From positions 1 to 25,617 of the forward strand of contig VSNO01000051.1 in assembly GCA_009774375.1 (NCBI GenBank): a stretch of 25,617 nt of DNA. Direction: 5' to 3'. The notes under the pieces were generated by a model. The model had not been told where the DNA came from and did no database searches. It saw only the letters and a list, made by a program, of their open reading frames with translations. The position numbers were made by a program, and so were the translations under genes. Of this stretch, positions 1 to 7,198 are shown piece by piece. Each line of letters opens with the position of its first letter. The stretch's first letter is position 1. This DNA comes from Lachnospiraceae bacterium. GTDB taxonomy: Bacteria; Bacillota; Clostridia; Lachnospirales; Lachnospiraceae.

Positions 1-197
1 ATACGATTTGCATCGTCGATTCGCCGACTCCAATAGGATGCCAAATCACCACTTAATCTTTCCGGCTTTCCTATTCCCTCGTATCCATTCCGGTCAATAT
101 CCTTCAATAGTTGGAGAATACGTTTCAACGTCTTTTTATCCTGCTTTGTCCAGTATTCAAAATCTTCCCACGCCGCATCTGACCATGACTTAATCAT
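1..197 (-). CDS. YoeB/Txe-type mRNA interferase toxin (3' end cut by window edge)
   Basis: The frame opens with ATG at 197-195 and reads MIKSWSDAAWEDFEYW, then GKPERLSGDLASYWSRRIDD, and runs off the window start after about 65 residues. The W-S-x-x-A-W-E-D-[FY]-x-Y-W opening and the G-K-P-E-x-L...[FY]WSRRI block are typical of YoeB/Txe, ribosome-dependent endoribonucleases of the RelE superfamily, normally about 85 residues. About 20 C-terminal residues, including the expected catalytic His/Tyr end, lie outside the window. The start overlaps the last codons of the antitoxin gene by 8 bases in another frame, so the two are translationally coupled as in most toxin-antitoxin pairs. I am confident of the family; activity cannot be judged because the catalytic end is missing. 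Confidence 0.88.
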   Translation of the reverse strand, partial: MIKSWSDAAWEDFEYWTKQDKKTLKRILQLLKDIDRNGYEGIGKPERLSGDLASYWSRRIDDANR

Positions 198-441
198 CAA
201 TGTCCACCTCATGTACCGTACCGCCTGTAGCTTCCATTTGCGCTACAGATTCTCTAAGCCTGGCCATATTCTCCTGCGAATAAAACGGATCAACAGATAC
301 TTCAAATGGTATCCGTTTCTCTCGTCCCAATTTTTTTAGATAAATATTAATAGCCGTAGACAAAGACATTCCAATATCAGCACATGCCTGCTCTGCCTTT
401 TTCTTTACATCATCCTCTATACGCAGACTAATTTGAGCCAT
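190..441 (-). CDS. RelB/DinJ-family antitoxin
   Basis: This 83-residue protein opens MAQISLRIEDDVKKKAEQAC and continues with IGMSLSTAINIYLKK. That is the ribbon-helix-helix DNA-binding fold of RelB/DinJ antitoxins (strand, helix, then the G-[ML]-[ST]-x-[ST]-x-A-I-N turn and second helix). Residues from about 45 on should form the toxin-wrapping tail; it ends acidic (EVDIDD). An AGGTGG ribosome site lies just before the ATG. The gene precedes and overlaps a YoeB-type toxin gene. By analogy with the family it would neutralise the toxin and repress its own promoter, and a dyad over the -10 box fits this. YoeB toxins are more often paired with YefM/Phd antitoxins, so the pairing is slightly unusual. 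Confidence 0.9.
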   Translation of the reverse strand: MAQISLRIEDDVKKKAEQACADIGMSLSTAINIYLKKLGREKRIPFEVSVDPFYSQENMARLRESVAQMEATGGTVHEVDIDD

Positions 442-464
442 TATACCACCTCTTTCTCTATGAT

Positions 465-499
465 GATATTAGTATATCCCATATTACAGCATTTGTAAA
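465..499 (-). promoter_or_regulatory. Promoter and probable operator of the toxin-antitoxin operon
   Basis: On the minus strand there is a -35 box TTTACA (499-494), a 17-base spacer and a -10 box TATACT (476-471), which puts the start of transcription near 464, some 20 bases before the antitoxin ATG. An inverted repeat GATAT-N4-ATATC (465-478) covers the -10 box and is a plausible antitoxin operator. Boxes and dyad are seen directly; the autoregulation is inferred from RelB/DinJ systems. Confidence 0.65.
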
Positions 500-649
500 G
501 CATTTTGCTATACACGTTCTTAATATTTATAGGATGCAAGGGTGCAATTTAACTATTTTTCCTTTTTTCCAGACGTTCCTGTTCTATTTCATAATAATCA
601 CCTATATATATCAACAACTTCTTTGTTTATCTTCGCCCATAATTTCACC

Positions 650-829
650 TTACCATTTACAGTCACACAAAATTAAATCTATAACTCCCGATACATAGGG
701 TGCTAATTCATATTCATTGAATACAATATGTATCTCTCCATCTAAGATATAAAAAACAATATTTTCAATATCCTTTATATCTGCTTTTTCCTCATAGTAT
801 TTTCCACCCTCGCTTTCAAGAGGCTTTTT
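650..829 (-). pseudogene. Fragment of a DUF3298/RsiV-like protein (C-terminal end)
   Basis: A minus-strand frame without a start codon encodes about 59 residues, including IENIVFYILDGEIHIVFNEY followed by ELAPYVSG, and ends with TAA at 652-650. The pattern F-Y-[IL]-x-[DE]-G-x-[IL]-x-[IV]-x-F-[NQ]-x-Y-E-[IL]-A-P-Y-x-x-G is the characteristic end of DUF3298 proteins (RsiV-like, extracytoplasmic). A stop at 830-832 interrupts the frame upstream and nothing recognisable precedes it, so about 150-200 residues of the usual protein are missing. I read it as a dead fragment. Confidence 0.6.
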
Positions 830-835
830 TTATAG

Positions 836-1045
836 ACTCTAAGTACTCTTTGCACTGTTGGCAGCTTTGTATATGCTCACAAGTGGCACAAGGATATTGA
901 CCGCACTGCAGCGATGATGTGCCACATACAGATGTCCCTGCTGGGATGTCCTTCCATTGTAGTCATTGGAGACAGTCTGACAAAGCCATTCTCAAATTCA
1001 GGTAATAAAACATGGTATATCCTGTTTTATTACTTTAACCAGTGA
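836..1045 (+). pseudogene. Fragment resembling an N6-DNA methylase (SAM-dependent) domain
   Basis: The open frame between stops at 833-835 and 1043-1045 has no suitable start. It includes AHKWHKDIDRTAAMMCHIQM and SLLGCPSIVVIGDSLTKPF. The D-I-D-x-T-[AC]-x-M...I-Q-[ML]-S-L-x-G-[IC]-P-[AS] pattern followed by a G-[DN]-[ST]-L-T segment matches the helix and strand after the catalytic motif of N6-adenine methylases common on clostridial integrative elements. The catalytic NPPY segment and the SAM-binding end are absent. The next 20 residues look like random coding and the frame stops. Family call is from the motif only and is moderate. Confidence 0.5.
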
Positions 1046-1204
1046 CGTTTTGCATCGAAAAAGAATGAAGATAAACAAGAATACAGTGGTGATATTACGG
1101 CAAATGGAATGATTACAGTTATTCATGACGATCCGAATGAAAATGTCAAACTGTTGGAAAGTGCAGACGGACAGCTGTTGATGCGTATGAAACAGATATC
1201 ATAA
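1046..1204 (+). pseudogene. Unrecognised protein fragment in frame after the methylase-like piece
   Basis: After the TGA at 1043-1045 the same frame stays open for 52 codons to TAA at 1202-1204, reading EDKQEYSGDITANGMITVIH and then a tail ending LLMRMKQIS. There is no start codon with a ribosome site near its beginning. The composition looks like real coding sequence rather than noise, so it is probably the end of a broken gene. I do not recognise the family. It could be the former C-terminus of the methylase-like gene or a separate gene. Confidence 0.35.
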
Positions 1205-1431
1205 AATAGCAGAGAAATTAAAAAAATTACGGTATAAAATCCTAAAGCAAAAACAAACGAAAAGAGTATAGCGGTTGGCTCTGCTTATATTTTTTATATA
1301 GCGGATAACAACGTTCCACCGAATATTGACAGTGGATTTTAAAAACGATACAATAAAAATATGAAATGAACAGGCAAAAGACGAAATCAGACATTTACAG
1401 GAGAAGTAAAACATAGATTACGATAAACTGA

Positions 1432-1692
1432 CATTCACTAACCCAGAGCGATCTTACAAAGAAACTGTATGAAGAAGTTGAAAAAGCAAGGGAAAACAAA
1501 GAATGGAGGCGTGAGTACATGGCATGGATATCAGAACTTGAAGAATCAAAAGAGGAAGCTAGAGAAGCGGAGAGGGAGGAAACGGCAATCCGTATGTTGA
1601 AGGACAATATGCCGATATCGAAAATCATACTATATTCAAGGCTTCCAGAGTCCCGTATACTGGAATTGCAACAAAACCTGGCAGAAAAATAA
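1432..1692 (+). pseudogene. C-terminal tail of an Rpn/PD-(D/E)XK nuclease-family transposase
   Basis: The frame follows a TGA at 1429-1431 and ends with TAA at 1690-1692. It encodes LYEEVEKARENKEWRREYMA, a long Glu/Arg-rich helix with repeated E-E-x-R-E-A-E-R-E-E, and a last segment with MLKDNMPISKI and LPESRILELQQ. The [YE]-x-x-[VA]-E-K-A-R-E-N-x-E-W-R-R-E-Y-M signature plus charged coiled coil and terminal helix-turn element is the standard end of the Rpn (recombination-promoting nuclease) family, abundant in Lachnospiraceae. The catalytic domain of about 200 residues is missing, and stops and a frame change break the region upstream, so it is a remnant. Confidence 0.72.
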
Positions 1693-1801
1693 CACATCAC
1701 ACATTCCTTAAAATTCATATGAATGCGTTTCATACTTAATATTTGTCGTACTAAAAATATGGATTTTAAAAGTGAGAAAATGAGATTTTAAAGGAGTCCA
1801 T

Positions 1802-2401
1802 ATGGAATTTAACAGACAGACCGCCGAACAGGCTCTGACAAAAGCATCAGAATCCAATCCGGGAGCATGGACAGACCATTCCCGCTATGTGGCCGAAGCA
1901 TGCCGCAATATCGCGCTGCACTGTGAAGGTCTATGCGCCGAACAGGCTTATCTTTACGGACTGTTACACGATATCGGGCGCTACGCCGGCGTGAGTTCAG
2001 AGAGACATCTGATAGACGGTTACCGCTACTGCATGGAACGCGGGTGGGAAAAAGCGGCGCAGATCTGTATCTCCCACGCGTTCATGATACAGGATATTGA
2101 AACCTCGATCGGAACGTTTGACGTCAGTGAGGAGGATTACCAGTTCATGAAAAAGTTCGTCGCAAATGCGGTCTACGATGATTATGACCGCCTGGTACAG
2201 CTATGCGACTCACTGGCGCTGCCGACGGGATTCTGCCTCCTGGAAAAGAGATTTGTGGACGTGACGATACGGTACGGCGTTCACCCCGCGACAATAGACC
2301 GATGGAAAAAAATCTTAGAGATTAAAGAACTGTTTGAAAGCAAGACCGGCTGCTGCATCTACACCCTGCTTCCGGGCATTGTCGAGAACAGCTTTAGATA
2401 G
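1802..2401 (+). CDS. HD-domain metal-dependent hydrolase
   Basis: This 199-residue protein is the only intact plus-strand gene. It shows the HD-superfamily pattern: H26 in DHSRYVAEA, H56-D57 in LLHDIGR, H69 and H92 as possible extra ligands, and D136 in QLCDSLA. This arrangement binds one or two metals and usually supports phosphohydrolase activity on nucleotides or cyclic nucleotides. The substrate cannot be told; the protein is a stand-alone HD domain without a synthetase or GAF/PAS partner. No signal peptide or membrane span is seen, so it should be cytoplasmic. An AAAGGAG ribosome site lies 6-7 bases before the ATG. It converges on the phosphodiesterase gene with only 11 bases between the stop codons, leaving no room for a dedicated terminator. 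Confidence 0.85.
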   Translation: MEFNRQTAEQALTKASESNPGAWTDHSRYVAEACRNIALHCEGLCAEQAYLYGLLHDIGRYAGVSSERHLIDGYRYCMERGWEKAAQICISHAFMIQDIETSIGTFDVSEEDYQFMKKFVANAVYDDYDRLVQLCDSLALPTGFCLLEKRFVDVTIRYGVHPATIDRWKKILEIKELFESKTGCCIYTLLPGIVENSFR

Positions 2402-2412
2402 AAATCTGTAGA

Positions 2413-4233
2413 TCAGTTCCCGCCAAGCCATTTCACATACTCCGATATCACATCGCTCGTCTTGCTCAGATAGATGCACTCCTTGGCGAGCGTGATATCG
2501 TCCGTGATGATATTGTCCACATTGAGGCCGATCATGCGGTTGATGCTCTCCTGTGTGTTTACCGTCCAGGCATAGATCTCCTTCCCCGCATTGTGGACAT
2601 CCGAGACAAGACGCTTCGTGACGCTGGACGCCTCCACACTGAAATGATCCGCCGCCGAAAGTCTGTTGATATCCCCGTAGGCAAGACTCATGACATACAC
2701 TGTCTCGATCCGGCCGCTATAATATTTCACTTTCTCCAGCACATCGTAGACCTGCGACGTGACTACGCACTGATCCCAGAACCGCTCTGCCTCTATGATC
2801 CCTGCCACCTGTTTTTCAAATTCATGCTCGTGTCCTGTCGGCTTGATCTCGATATTCAGCCGAATGTCATTCTTTTTTGCAAAATCGATCACCTCCGTCA
2901 GCAGCGGAACCCGCTCGCCCGCATAAGCACTGTCCAAAAAGCTTCCCACATCAAGCTGTCTGATCTCGTCATAAGCCATTTCCCATGTATTGCGGTCAAC
3001 CCCCGCAGTGCGCTGGAAATTTGTGTCGTGCATCACAAAGATCTGCCCATCCTTACTCTGCTGAATGTCCAGCTCGATCCAGTCCGCCCCAAGCGCCTTT
3101 GCCCCCTCAAAAGCCGCCATCGTGTTCTCCGGATAAAGCACAGAAGCCCCGCGGTGCGCCGTCACCTCCATCGTGCGGACAAACTCGATCTGAATATCCA
3201 CTTTATGATGATAGACACCGTACAGGTAAAAACAGCCGCACACCACCGATACGGCAAACAATGCGCCCTCCACAGCATACCGGACCTTTCTCCATCGGCT
3301 CGTCTCGTGAGATTCCGGCAAAGGGACATGAACCATCTCCTCCCGCTGATCCTCTTTATGTCCATAATACAGGATACTAATGCAGGCATAGCTGAGCGGC
3401 GTGCCAAGCGCAGACAGAACCAGCAGGGAGACAGCCAGGTAAACCCACACGACCGAAGCCGACACGATCCCAAACAGCTTTAATCTGGAGAACCATCCGC
3501 CCAGAAGCGCCGCGATCCACACGCCTGCGATGACAAACACCACAAACAGCACAGAGACCCCAAGCTGTATCCCCAGCAGGGCAGCCAGATCCCCGATCCG
3601 TCTCCTGCTGCCAAGCCCCACGCTCCTCATCCGCGCTTCCTTAAAGCTGCAGCCCTCCAACGTAAAATAGTGAAATGCATACAGCCATCTCAACAGCAGG
3701 AATCCCAACGCCGCCATTGCGCAGACAAACAGAAGCAGCAGATGCCAGTTTCCCCTGATAAAGTCCATGATAAACTCCGGGACCGAGATGCTGCCCACAA
3801 AACCAGACGCCACCCCGATATTTAGAAACGATATCAAAAATAAGACCACAAACGCGACCAGTATATTCTTTCTGTGAAAGACCCGGGCGGCATTGCGCAC
3901 CGCAAACCGCGCAGTCTGCACCAGATCCGCCTTTTTCCCCTGATAAGACTGATCTAGCAGGAATATGACAGCCCCGATATCGATCATGGAATAGACCGCC
4001 ATACAGACAAACAGCGCCAGCAGCGCCGCGATCGTGAGAGGATCCGTCAGGAAGGACAAAACATTCTCGATCGTCAGATATTCATACCCCGTCAGCCTCA
4101 TGATCCCCTTAAAGATCCCCCAGAAAACCGGCGTAAAGATCGTCATGGACAACAATTTGTATAAAACCTCAAACTCCGCCATCGTCCGCCAATTTATCCA
4201 AAGCAGACGAAACACACTTTTCATCTTCCTCAT
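2413..4233 (-). CDS. Membrane-anchored glycerophosphodiester phosphodiesterase
   Basis: This 606-residue protein has an N-terminal membrane domain of about 340 residues with several hydrophobic spans, then a complete GDPD catalytic domain from about residue 355. The catalytic pattern is clear: TAHRGASVLYPENT (His-Arg and Glu-Asn), ELDIQQSKDG (metal-binding Glu and Asp), FVMHD (second His), and a later LNIEIKP. Such enzymes hydrolyse glycerophosphodiesters to glycerol-3-phosphate and an alcohol; forms with this membrane domain are common in Firmicutes and may act on lipid or teichoic-acid products. Which face the catalytic domain occupies cannot be settled here. The gene follows the CmpB-type gene by 36 bases and is probably transcribed with it. 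A GAGGG site precedes the ATG; a second ATG three codons in is an alternative start. Confidence 0.88.
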   Translation of the reverse strand: MRKMKSVFRLLWINWRTMAEFEVLYKLLSMTIFTPVFWGIFKGIMRLTGYEYLTIENVLSFLTDPLTIAALLALFVCMAVYSMIDIGAVIFLLDQSYQGKKADLVQTARFAVRNAARVFHRKNILVAFVVLFLISFLNIGVASGFVGSISVPEFIMDFIRGNWHLLLLFVCAMAALGFLLLRWLYAFHYFTLEGCSFKEARMRSVGLGSRRRIGDLAALLGIQLGVSVLFVVFVIAGVWIAALLGGWFSRLKLFGIVSASVVWVYLAVSLLVLSALGTPLSYACISILYYGHKEDQREEMVHVPLPESHETSRWRKVRYAVEGALFAVSVVCGCFYLYGVYHHKVDIQIEFVRTMEVTAHRGASVLYPENTMAAFEGAKALGADWIELDIQQSKDGQIFVMHDTNFQRTAGVDRNTWEMAYDEIRQLDVGSFLDSAYAGERVPLLTEVIDFAKKNDIRLNIEIKPTGHEHEFEKQVAGIIEAERFWDQCVVTSQVYDVLEKVKYYSGRIETVYVMSLAYGDINRLSAADHFSVEASSVTKRLVSDVHNAGKEIYAWTVNTQESINRMIGLNVDNIITDDITLAKECIYLSKTSDVISEYVKWLGGN

Positions 4234-4269
4234 AACCAGCCCTCATTATCATGCCCCAATGAACATTTC

Positions 4270-5562
4270 TTACTGCCGCACCGCATTGGGATAGATCCGC
4301 TCCATTCTGGCATCGCCAAAGTGCTCGTCCATCGACCGCTCCCACCCATGGACTGCCGCCTTCCCGTCAGCGCGCGTATCATACCGCACCAATGCCAGTA
4401 TAGAAACGCAGATATTGAGCGCCATAAACACCATGAGCGCGCCCGTGAGCACCCATTTTGTCCGCCTCAGGACAACATCGATCACGCGCACCACCCTTGG
4501 GTACAATCCCTTGATCCACACGACCGCCGCGATCCCCCAGAAGAAACAGTAGAGCAGGTTGATCCGCCCTCCCAGATTAAACGGCATGGCGCTGTAATCC
4601 CAGAAAACCTTTCCAAAGACGATCTCCGTAAAGACGCTGCAGATGTATTCATAGGCGCCGCCCAGGAAAACGCCGACCCAGAAAATATAATGCTCCTGTT
4701 TATCCCTGTCCCGATACAGAAGCACCGTCACAAGGGCGATCGCAAGCCCCCAGACGACGCTGAAATCGCCCCATACCAGACTGCTGCGGCTCATCCATAC
4801 ACCGGACGTCATCCGGCAGAACAGCGTCTCCACGGCATCCCCCGCAAACGCCCCAATCACAAACAACCAGAATACCTGCACAAAACTGCATCTCTCCCCG
4901 GCCTTATCCTGATCCTCGTCCCTCTCTGACAGGATCGAAGGATACGACCTGCCCATCCGCTTCTCGATATGTCCTGAAATATTCATGGCAAGCCGGAACG
5001 TCCACCTCTGCAGCGTGTGGTTCCATCCGAGCAGCCGCGGAAGCTTTTCCTCTATATGATAAACGGACATGAAGGAACCCATAAAGTCGATCAGACCGAC
5101 CGCGGTGAGCCCCCATATGACCGCCTTCCCGACGATCGCAGGCAGACTGCGGTAGAACCCCAGCAGCATCCCGTTTCCATAGCGCACAGCCAGAAAGCCG
5201 AGCAATCCCCACAAAAGGGAGTACTGCAGGCAGATATACCCGTCAAAACTCCATCTCTTTCCAGTGTAATCCCACCATTTTTTCCGCTTCATCTGTTCCA
5301 GCATCTTACCGGCAAACCACTCCACAGCAGTCGCCACCACCATACTGCCCAGAAAGAGAAACAGCGCGTCATTCCTTAACTCCTGCAGGAAAACTGTCAG
5401 GATCACGCCCGTGAAGCCATAGACAAAACAGAACGGCCCCGACGCAAAACCGCGGTTCCTGAAATCCTTCATCCTGACAGTCGCAACCGCCGTCTCAGCA
5501 ATCCACGCCAGAAACGAGTAGGCAAAAAAGATGACCGCGACTTCATAAAATATATGGTTCAT
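4270..5562 (-). CDS. CmpB-type (putative ABC-transporter type IV) membrane protein, internally duplicated
   Basis: This 430-residue polytopic membrane protein matches the PF06541-like pattern. The N-terminal half has FRNRGFASGPFCFVYGF, then an E-W near TAVEWFAGKML, WWDYTGKRW and G-x-I-C-L-Q-Y-S-L-L-W-G. The second half repeats the plan in looser form: GDAVETLFCR, SSLVWGDFSVVWGL, GAYEYICS, FWDYSAMPFNLGGRINLLYCFFWG. The protein is thus a fused duplication of a unit usually seen once. The biochemical function of the family is not established, and no ATPase gene is nearby. A strong GGAGGGG ribosome site sits 6 bases before the ATG. It is the first gene of an operon with the phosphodiesterase, which hints at a shared role in membrane-lipid or envelope processing (inference). 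Confidence 0.78.
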   Translation of the reverse strand: MNHIFYEVAVIFFAYSFLAWIAETAVATVRMKDFRNRGFASGPFCFVYGFTGVILTVFLQELRNDALFLFLGSMVVATAVEWFAGKMLEQMKRKKWWDYTGKRWSFDGYICLQYSLLWGLLGFLAVRYGNGMLLGFYRSLPAIVGKAVIWGLTAVGLIDFMGSFMSVYHIEEKLPRLLGWNHTLQRWTFRLAMNISGHIEKRMGRSYPSILSERDEDQDKAGERCSFVQVFWLFVIGAFAGDAVETLFCRMTSGVWMSRSSLVWGDFSVVWGLAIALVTVLLYRDRDKQEHYIFWVGVFLGGAYEYICSVFTEIVFGKVFWDYSAMPFNLGGRINLLYCFFWGIAAVVWIKGLYPRVVRVIDVVLRRTKWVLTGALMVFMALNICVSILALVRYDTRADGKAAVHGWERSMDEHFGDARMERIYPNAVRQ

Positions 5563-5595
5563 TCCGCTCCCCTCCGCCCAAAGAAATTAAATCAC

Positions 5596-5625
5596 AGTAT
5601 ATCACCTGCCGGCTGTCATATTCAA
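5596..5625 (-). promoter_or_regulatory. Promoter of the CmpB-phosphodiesterase operon
   Basis: A -35 box TTGAAT (5625-5620), an 18-base spacer and a -10 box TATACT (5601-5596) predict a start near 5588, about 25 bases before the ATG at 5562. A weak dyad, TATnAC-N9-GTnATA, spans the spacer and could be an operator. The boxes are seen directly; use of the promoter is inferred. Confidence 0.6.
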
Positions 5626-5667
5626 GAGACTTTCTTTAAAAGTTCCTTAAAAATCTCCTAAATAAAT

Positions 5668-6999
5668 CTAATACTGATACCGCTTGCGGTATTTGAAGAA
5701 CAGGAAGACCGACAGGGCAAGCGCCATCAGCTCCGCCGCCGGCGTCGCCAGCCAGATCCCGTTCACGCCAAGGATCAGCGGCAGCACGATCATCGTGATC
5801 AGCATGAACACGAATGACCTGGAGAATGCGAGCACAGCCGAGACGATCCCGTTGGACAGTGCAGTGAACATCCCGCTGGCAAAGATATTGAATCCGATAA
5901 AAAGCAGCGCGGCCGTACAGATCCTGTTTCCCGTCACCGCCAGATCATAGACCGGATTGTCCGGGCGGGCAAACACCGACACCAGCGGTCTGGTGAGCAT
6001 GAGCGATAACGCGACCGTGGCCACAGAGATCACTGCGATCACTTTCAGGCTCACAGCGACCAGCTTCTTTAGTTTCTCATGATTCTGTTCCCCATAATAA
6101 AAGCTCAGCATCGGCGCCACACCGTAGGAATATCCTGTGTAGAGCGAACTGGCAAACATCAGCACATACATGATGATCGTGACTGCCGCGACGCCGTCCT
6201 CCCCGACATAGCGGAGCATCGTCCAGTTAAACATCATCGTGATGATCCCCGTGACAAGTGCCGTCGCCATCTCCGAGCACCCGTTTGTCGCCGCACTCAC
6301 AAGCACCCTGAACCGAAATGCCGGTCTGCGGAAATGCAGCAGATTCTTCCTCTGGCTGAACACAAACAGCCCCACGACCGCCGTCACAGAATACCCAAGC
6401 CCGGTCGCAACCGCCGCGCCGCTGATACCCATGCCAAACCAGGCGATGAACACATAATCGAGCACCATGTTCAGGACACCGCCCGCGACAGAACAGATCA
6501 AAGAAAGATCCGCCTTTTCGCTGGCGATCATATAGAGCGTAAAGTTGTTCATCAGCAGGATCGGAACGGTAAAGATCAGATACCGGCTCAGATACTCCAC
6601 GCAGTACCCCTCCACATCAGCCGAGAGGTTCATGCCGGCAAATATGTGATCCATCGCCAGATACCCGGCCGCGCACATGACGATCCCCACCAGGACATTC
6701 ACCAGGATCAAAAATGTAAAGTCCTCCCTCGCCTCATCCGTCCTGTGCTCCCCCATCTTCTTCATGATGACCGCGCTGCCGCCTGTGGCAAGCATGGTAG
6801 AGATCGCCGTGACAAGCTGAATGATGGGCGCTGTCAGATTGATCGCCGAGAGCGCGCTCGTACCGATCAGATTTGACACAAACAGACCGTCCACCATCGT
6901 GTAAAAGGACATAAACACTGTCATCGCGATCGTCGGCACCGCAAATTTCAAAATATTTTTCAGTGTTACAGGTTTTGCATATACATTATTATTTTCCAT
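5668..6999 (-). CDS. MATE-family multidrug/toxin efflux transporter
   Basis: I place the start at the ATG at 6999-6997 (MENNNVYAKPV), because a GGAGGG ribosome site lies 6 bases before it; a longer frame begins at 7017 without such support. The resulting 443-residue protein has about twelve hydrophobic segments in two halves. It carries MATE features such as FAVPTIAMTVFMSFYTMVDGLFV near the first span (shown in pieces: FAVPTIAM, FYTMVDGLFVSN), LATGGSAVIMKKMGE after the second, and ATGLGYS in the sixth region. MATE proteins exchange Na+ or H+ for cationic drugs or metabolites; the substrate is unknown. It stands alone behind a promoter of MerR-regulated type, which fits inducible efflux. No MerR gene lies in the window. 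Confidence 0.9.
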   Translation of the reverse strand: MENNNVYAKPVTLKNILKFAVPTIAMTVFMSFYTMVDGLFVSNLIGTSALSAINLTAPIIQLVTAISTMLATGGSAVIMKKMGEHRTDEAREDFTFLILVNVLVGIVMCAAGYLAMDHIFAGMNLSADVEGYCVEYLSRYLIFTVPILLMNNFTLYMIASEKADLSLICSVAGGVLNMVLDYVFIAWFGMGISGAAVATGLGYSVTAVVGLFVFSQRKNLLHFRRPAFRFRVLVSAATNGCSEMATALVTGIITMMFNWTMLRYVGEDGVAAVTIIMYVLMFASSLYTGYSYGVAPMLSFYYGEQNHEKLKKLVAVSLKVIAVISVATVALSLMLTRPLVSVFARPDNPVYDLAVTGNRICTAALLFIGFNIFASGMFTALSNGIVSAVLAFSRSFVFMLITMIVLPLILGVNGIWLATPAAELMALALSVFLFFKYRKRYQY

Positions 7000-7082
7000 A
7001 TATTTCCCTCCAAACACCCCGACAGACTCCCAGAATCTCCTGATTCCGAAGATCCATCTCGTATTTTGTTCCTGTATATAGC

Positions 7083-7113
7083 ATCATAGACCATACAGTA
7101 ACTAGACGGTCAA
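7083..7113 (-). promoter_or_regulatory. MerR-type promoter/operator of the MATE gene
   Basis: The minus strand carries a -35 box TTGACC (7113-7108) and a -10 box TATGAT (7088-7083) separated by 19 bases, longer than the normal 17. A 23-base imperfect dyad (7089-7111, outer arms GACC and GGTC, 8 of 11 positions symmetric) fills the spacer and overlaps the -35 box. An over-long spacer with a central dyad is the established hallmark of promoters that MerR-family activators untwist. Transcription would start near 7076, leaving a leader of about 75 bases. Confidence 0.65.
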
Positions 7114-7147
7114 TAGTGATCGAGAAAAATTTATAAATATGAGCATT

Positions 7148-7187
7148 CAAAAAGGGGATTCCGACAATTCTTTATCGAAATCCCCTT
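7148..7187 (-). terminator. Rho-independent terminator after the HAD phosphatase gene
   Basis: Read on the minus strand, AAGGGGATT (7187-7179) pairs with AATCCCCTT (7160-7152). Four further inner pairs (TCGA with TCGG, including one T-G) bring the stem to 13 pairs around a 10-base loop, followed by a run of five T. It lies 12 bases past the HAD stop codon and separates this operon from the MATE promoter. Confidence 0.85.
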
Positions 7188-7198
7188 CTCAGCACTTT

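Larger units (their letters stand above)
500..1801. other. AT-rich region of decayed gene fragments, no intact gene
   Basis: This stretch of 1.3 kb has no open frame with a plausible start and ribosome site. It is clearly more AT-rich than its neighbours. Fragments on both strands, each broken by stops or frame changes, are listed separately. The remainder (500-649, 1205-1431 and 1693-1790) holds only short pieces. One frame (1209-1473) reads EQAKDEIRHLQEK, then, after a stop, NIDYDKLTFTNPERSYKETV, which looks like former coding sequence I cannot name. A perfect 12-base palindrome ATTCATATGAAT lies at 1713-1724 with no evident role. The mix of fragment types resembles remains of integrative elements. 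Confidence 0.7.

Noticed and set aside
1395..1733. Minus-strand frame (112 codons) over the Rpn tail
   Set aside because: The plus strand encodes a recognisable Rpn C-terminus there; the minus frame is Ser/Phe-rich antisense with no ribosome site.
1743..1790. Candidate promoter for the HD-domain gene
   Set aside because: TTGTCG with TTAAAA at 17 bases is a poor match; the gene must have a promoter near but I cannot point to it.
2593..3483. Long plus-strand open frame (296 codons)
   Set aside because: It is antisense to the phosphodiesterase gene, whose protein has complete catalytic motifs; the plus-strand translation shows no domain and has no ribosome site.
5626..5660. Possible terminator after the MATE gene (GAGATTTT pairing with AAAGTCTC)
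   Set aside because: The stem is mostly weak pairs and no T run follows on the minus strand, so it is not convincing.
6079..6876. Plus-strand open frame (265 codons) rich in His, Arg and Asp
   Set aside because: It is antisense to the MATE gene, and the odd composition is that of a reverse-complement frame of a membrane protein.
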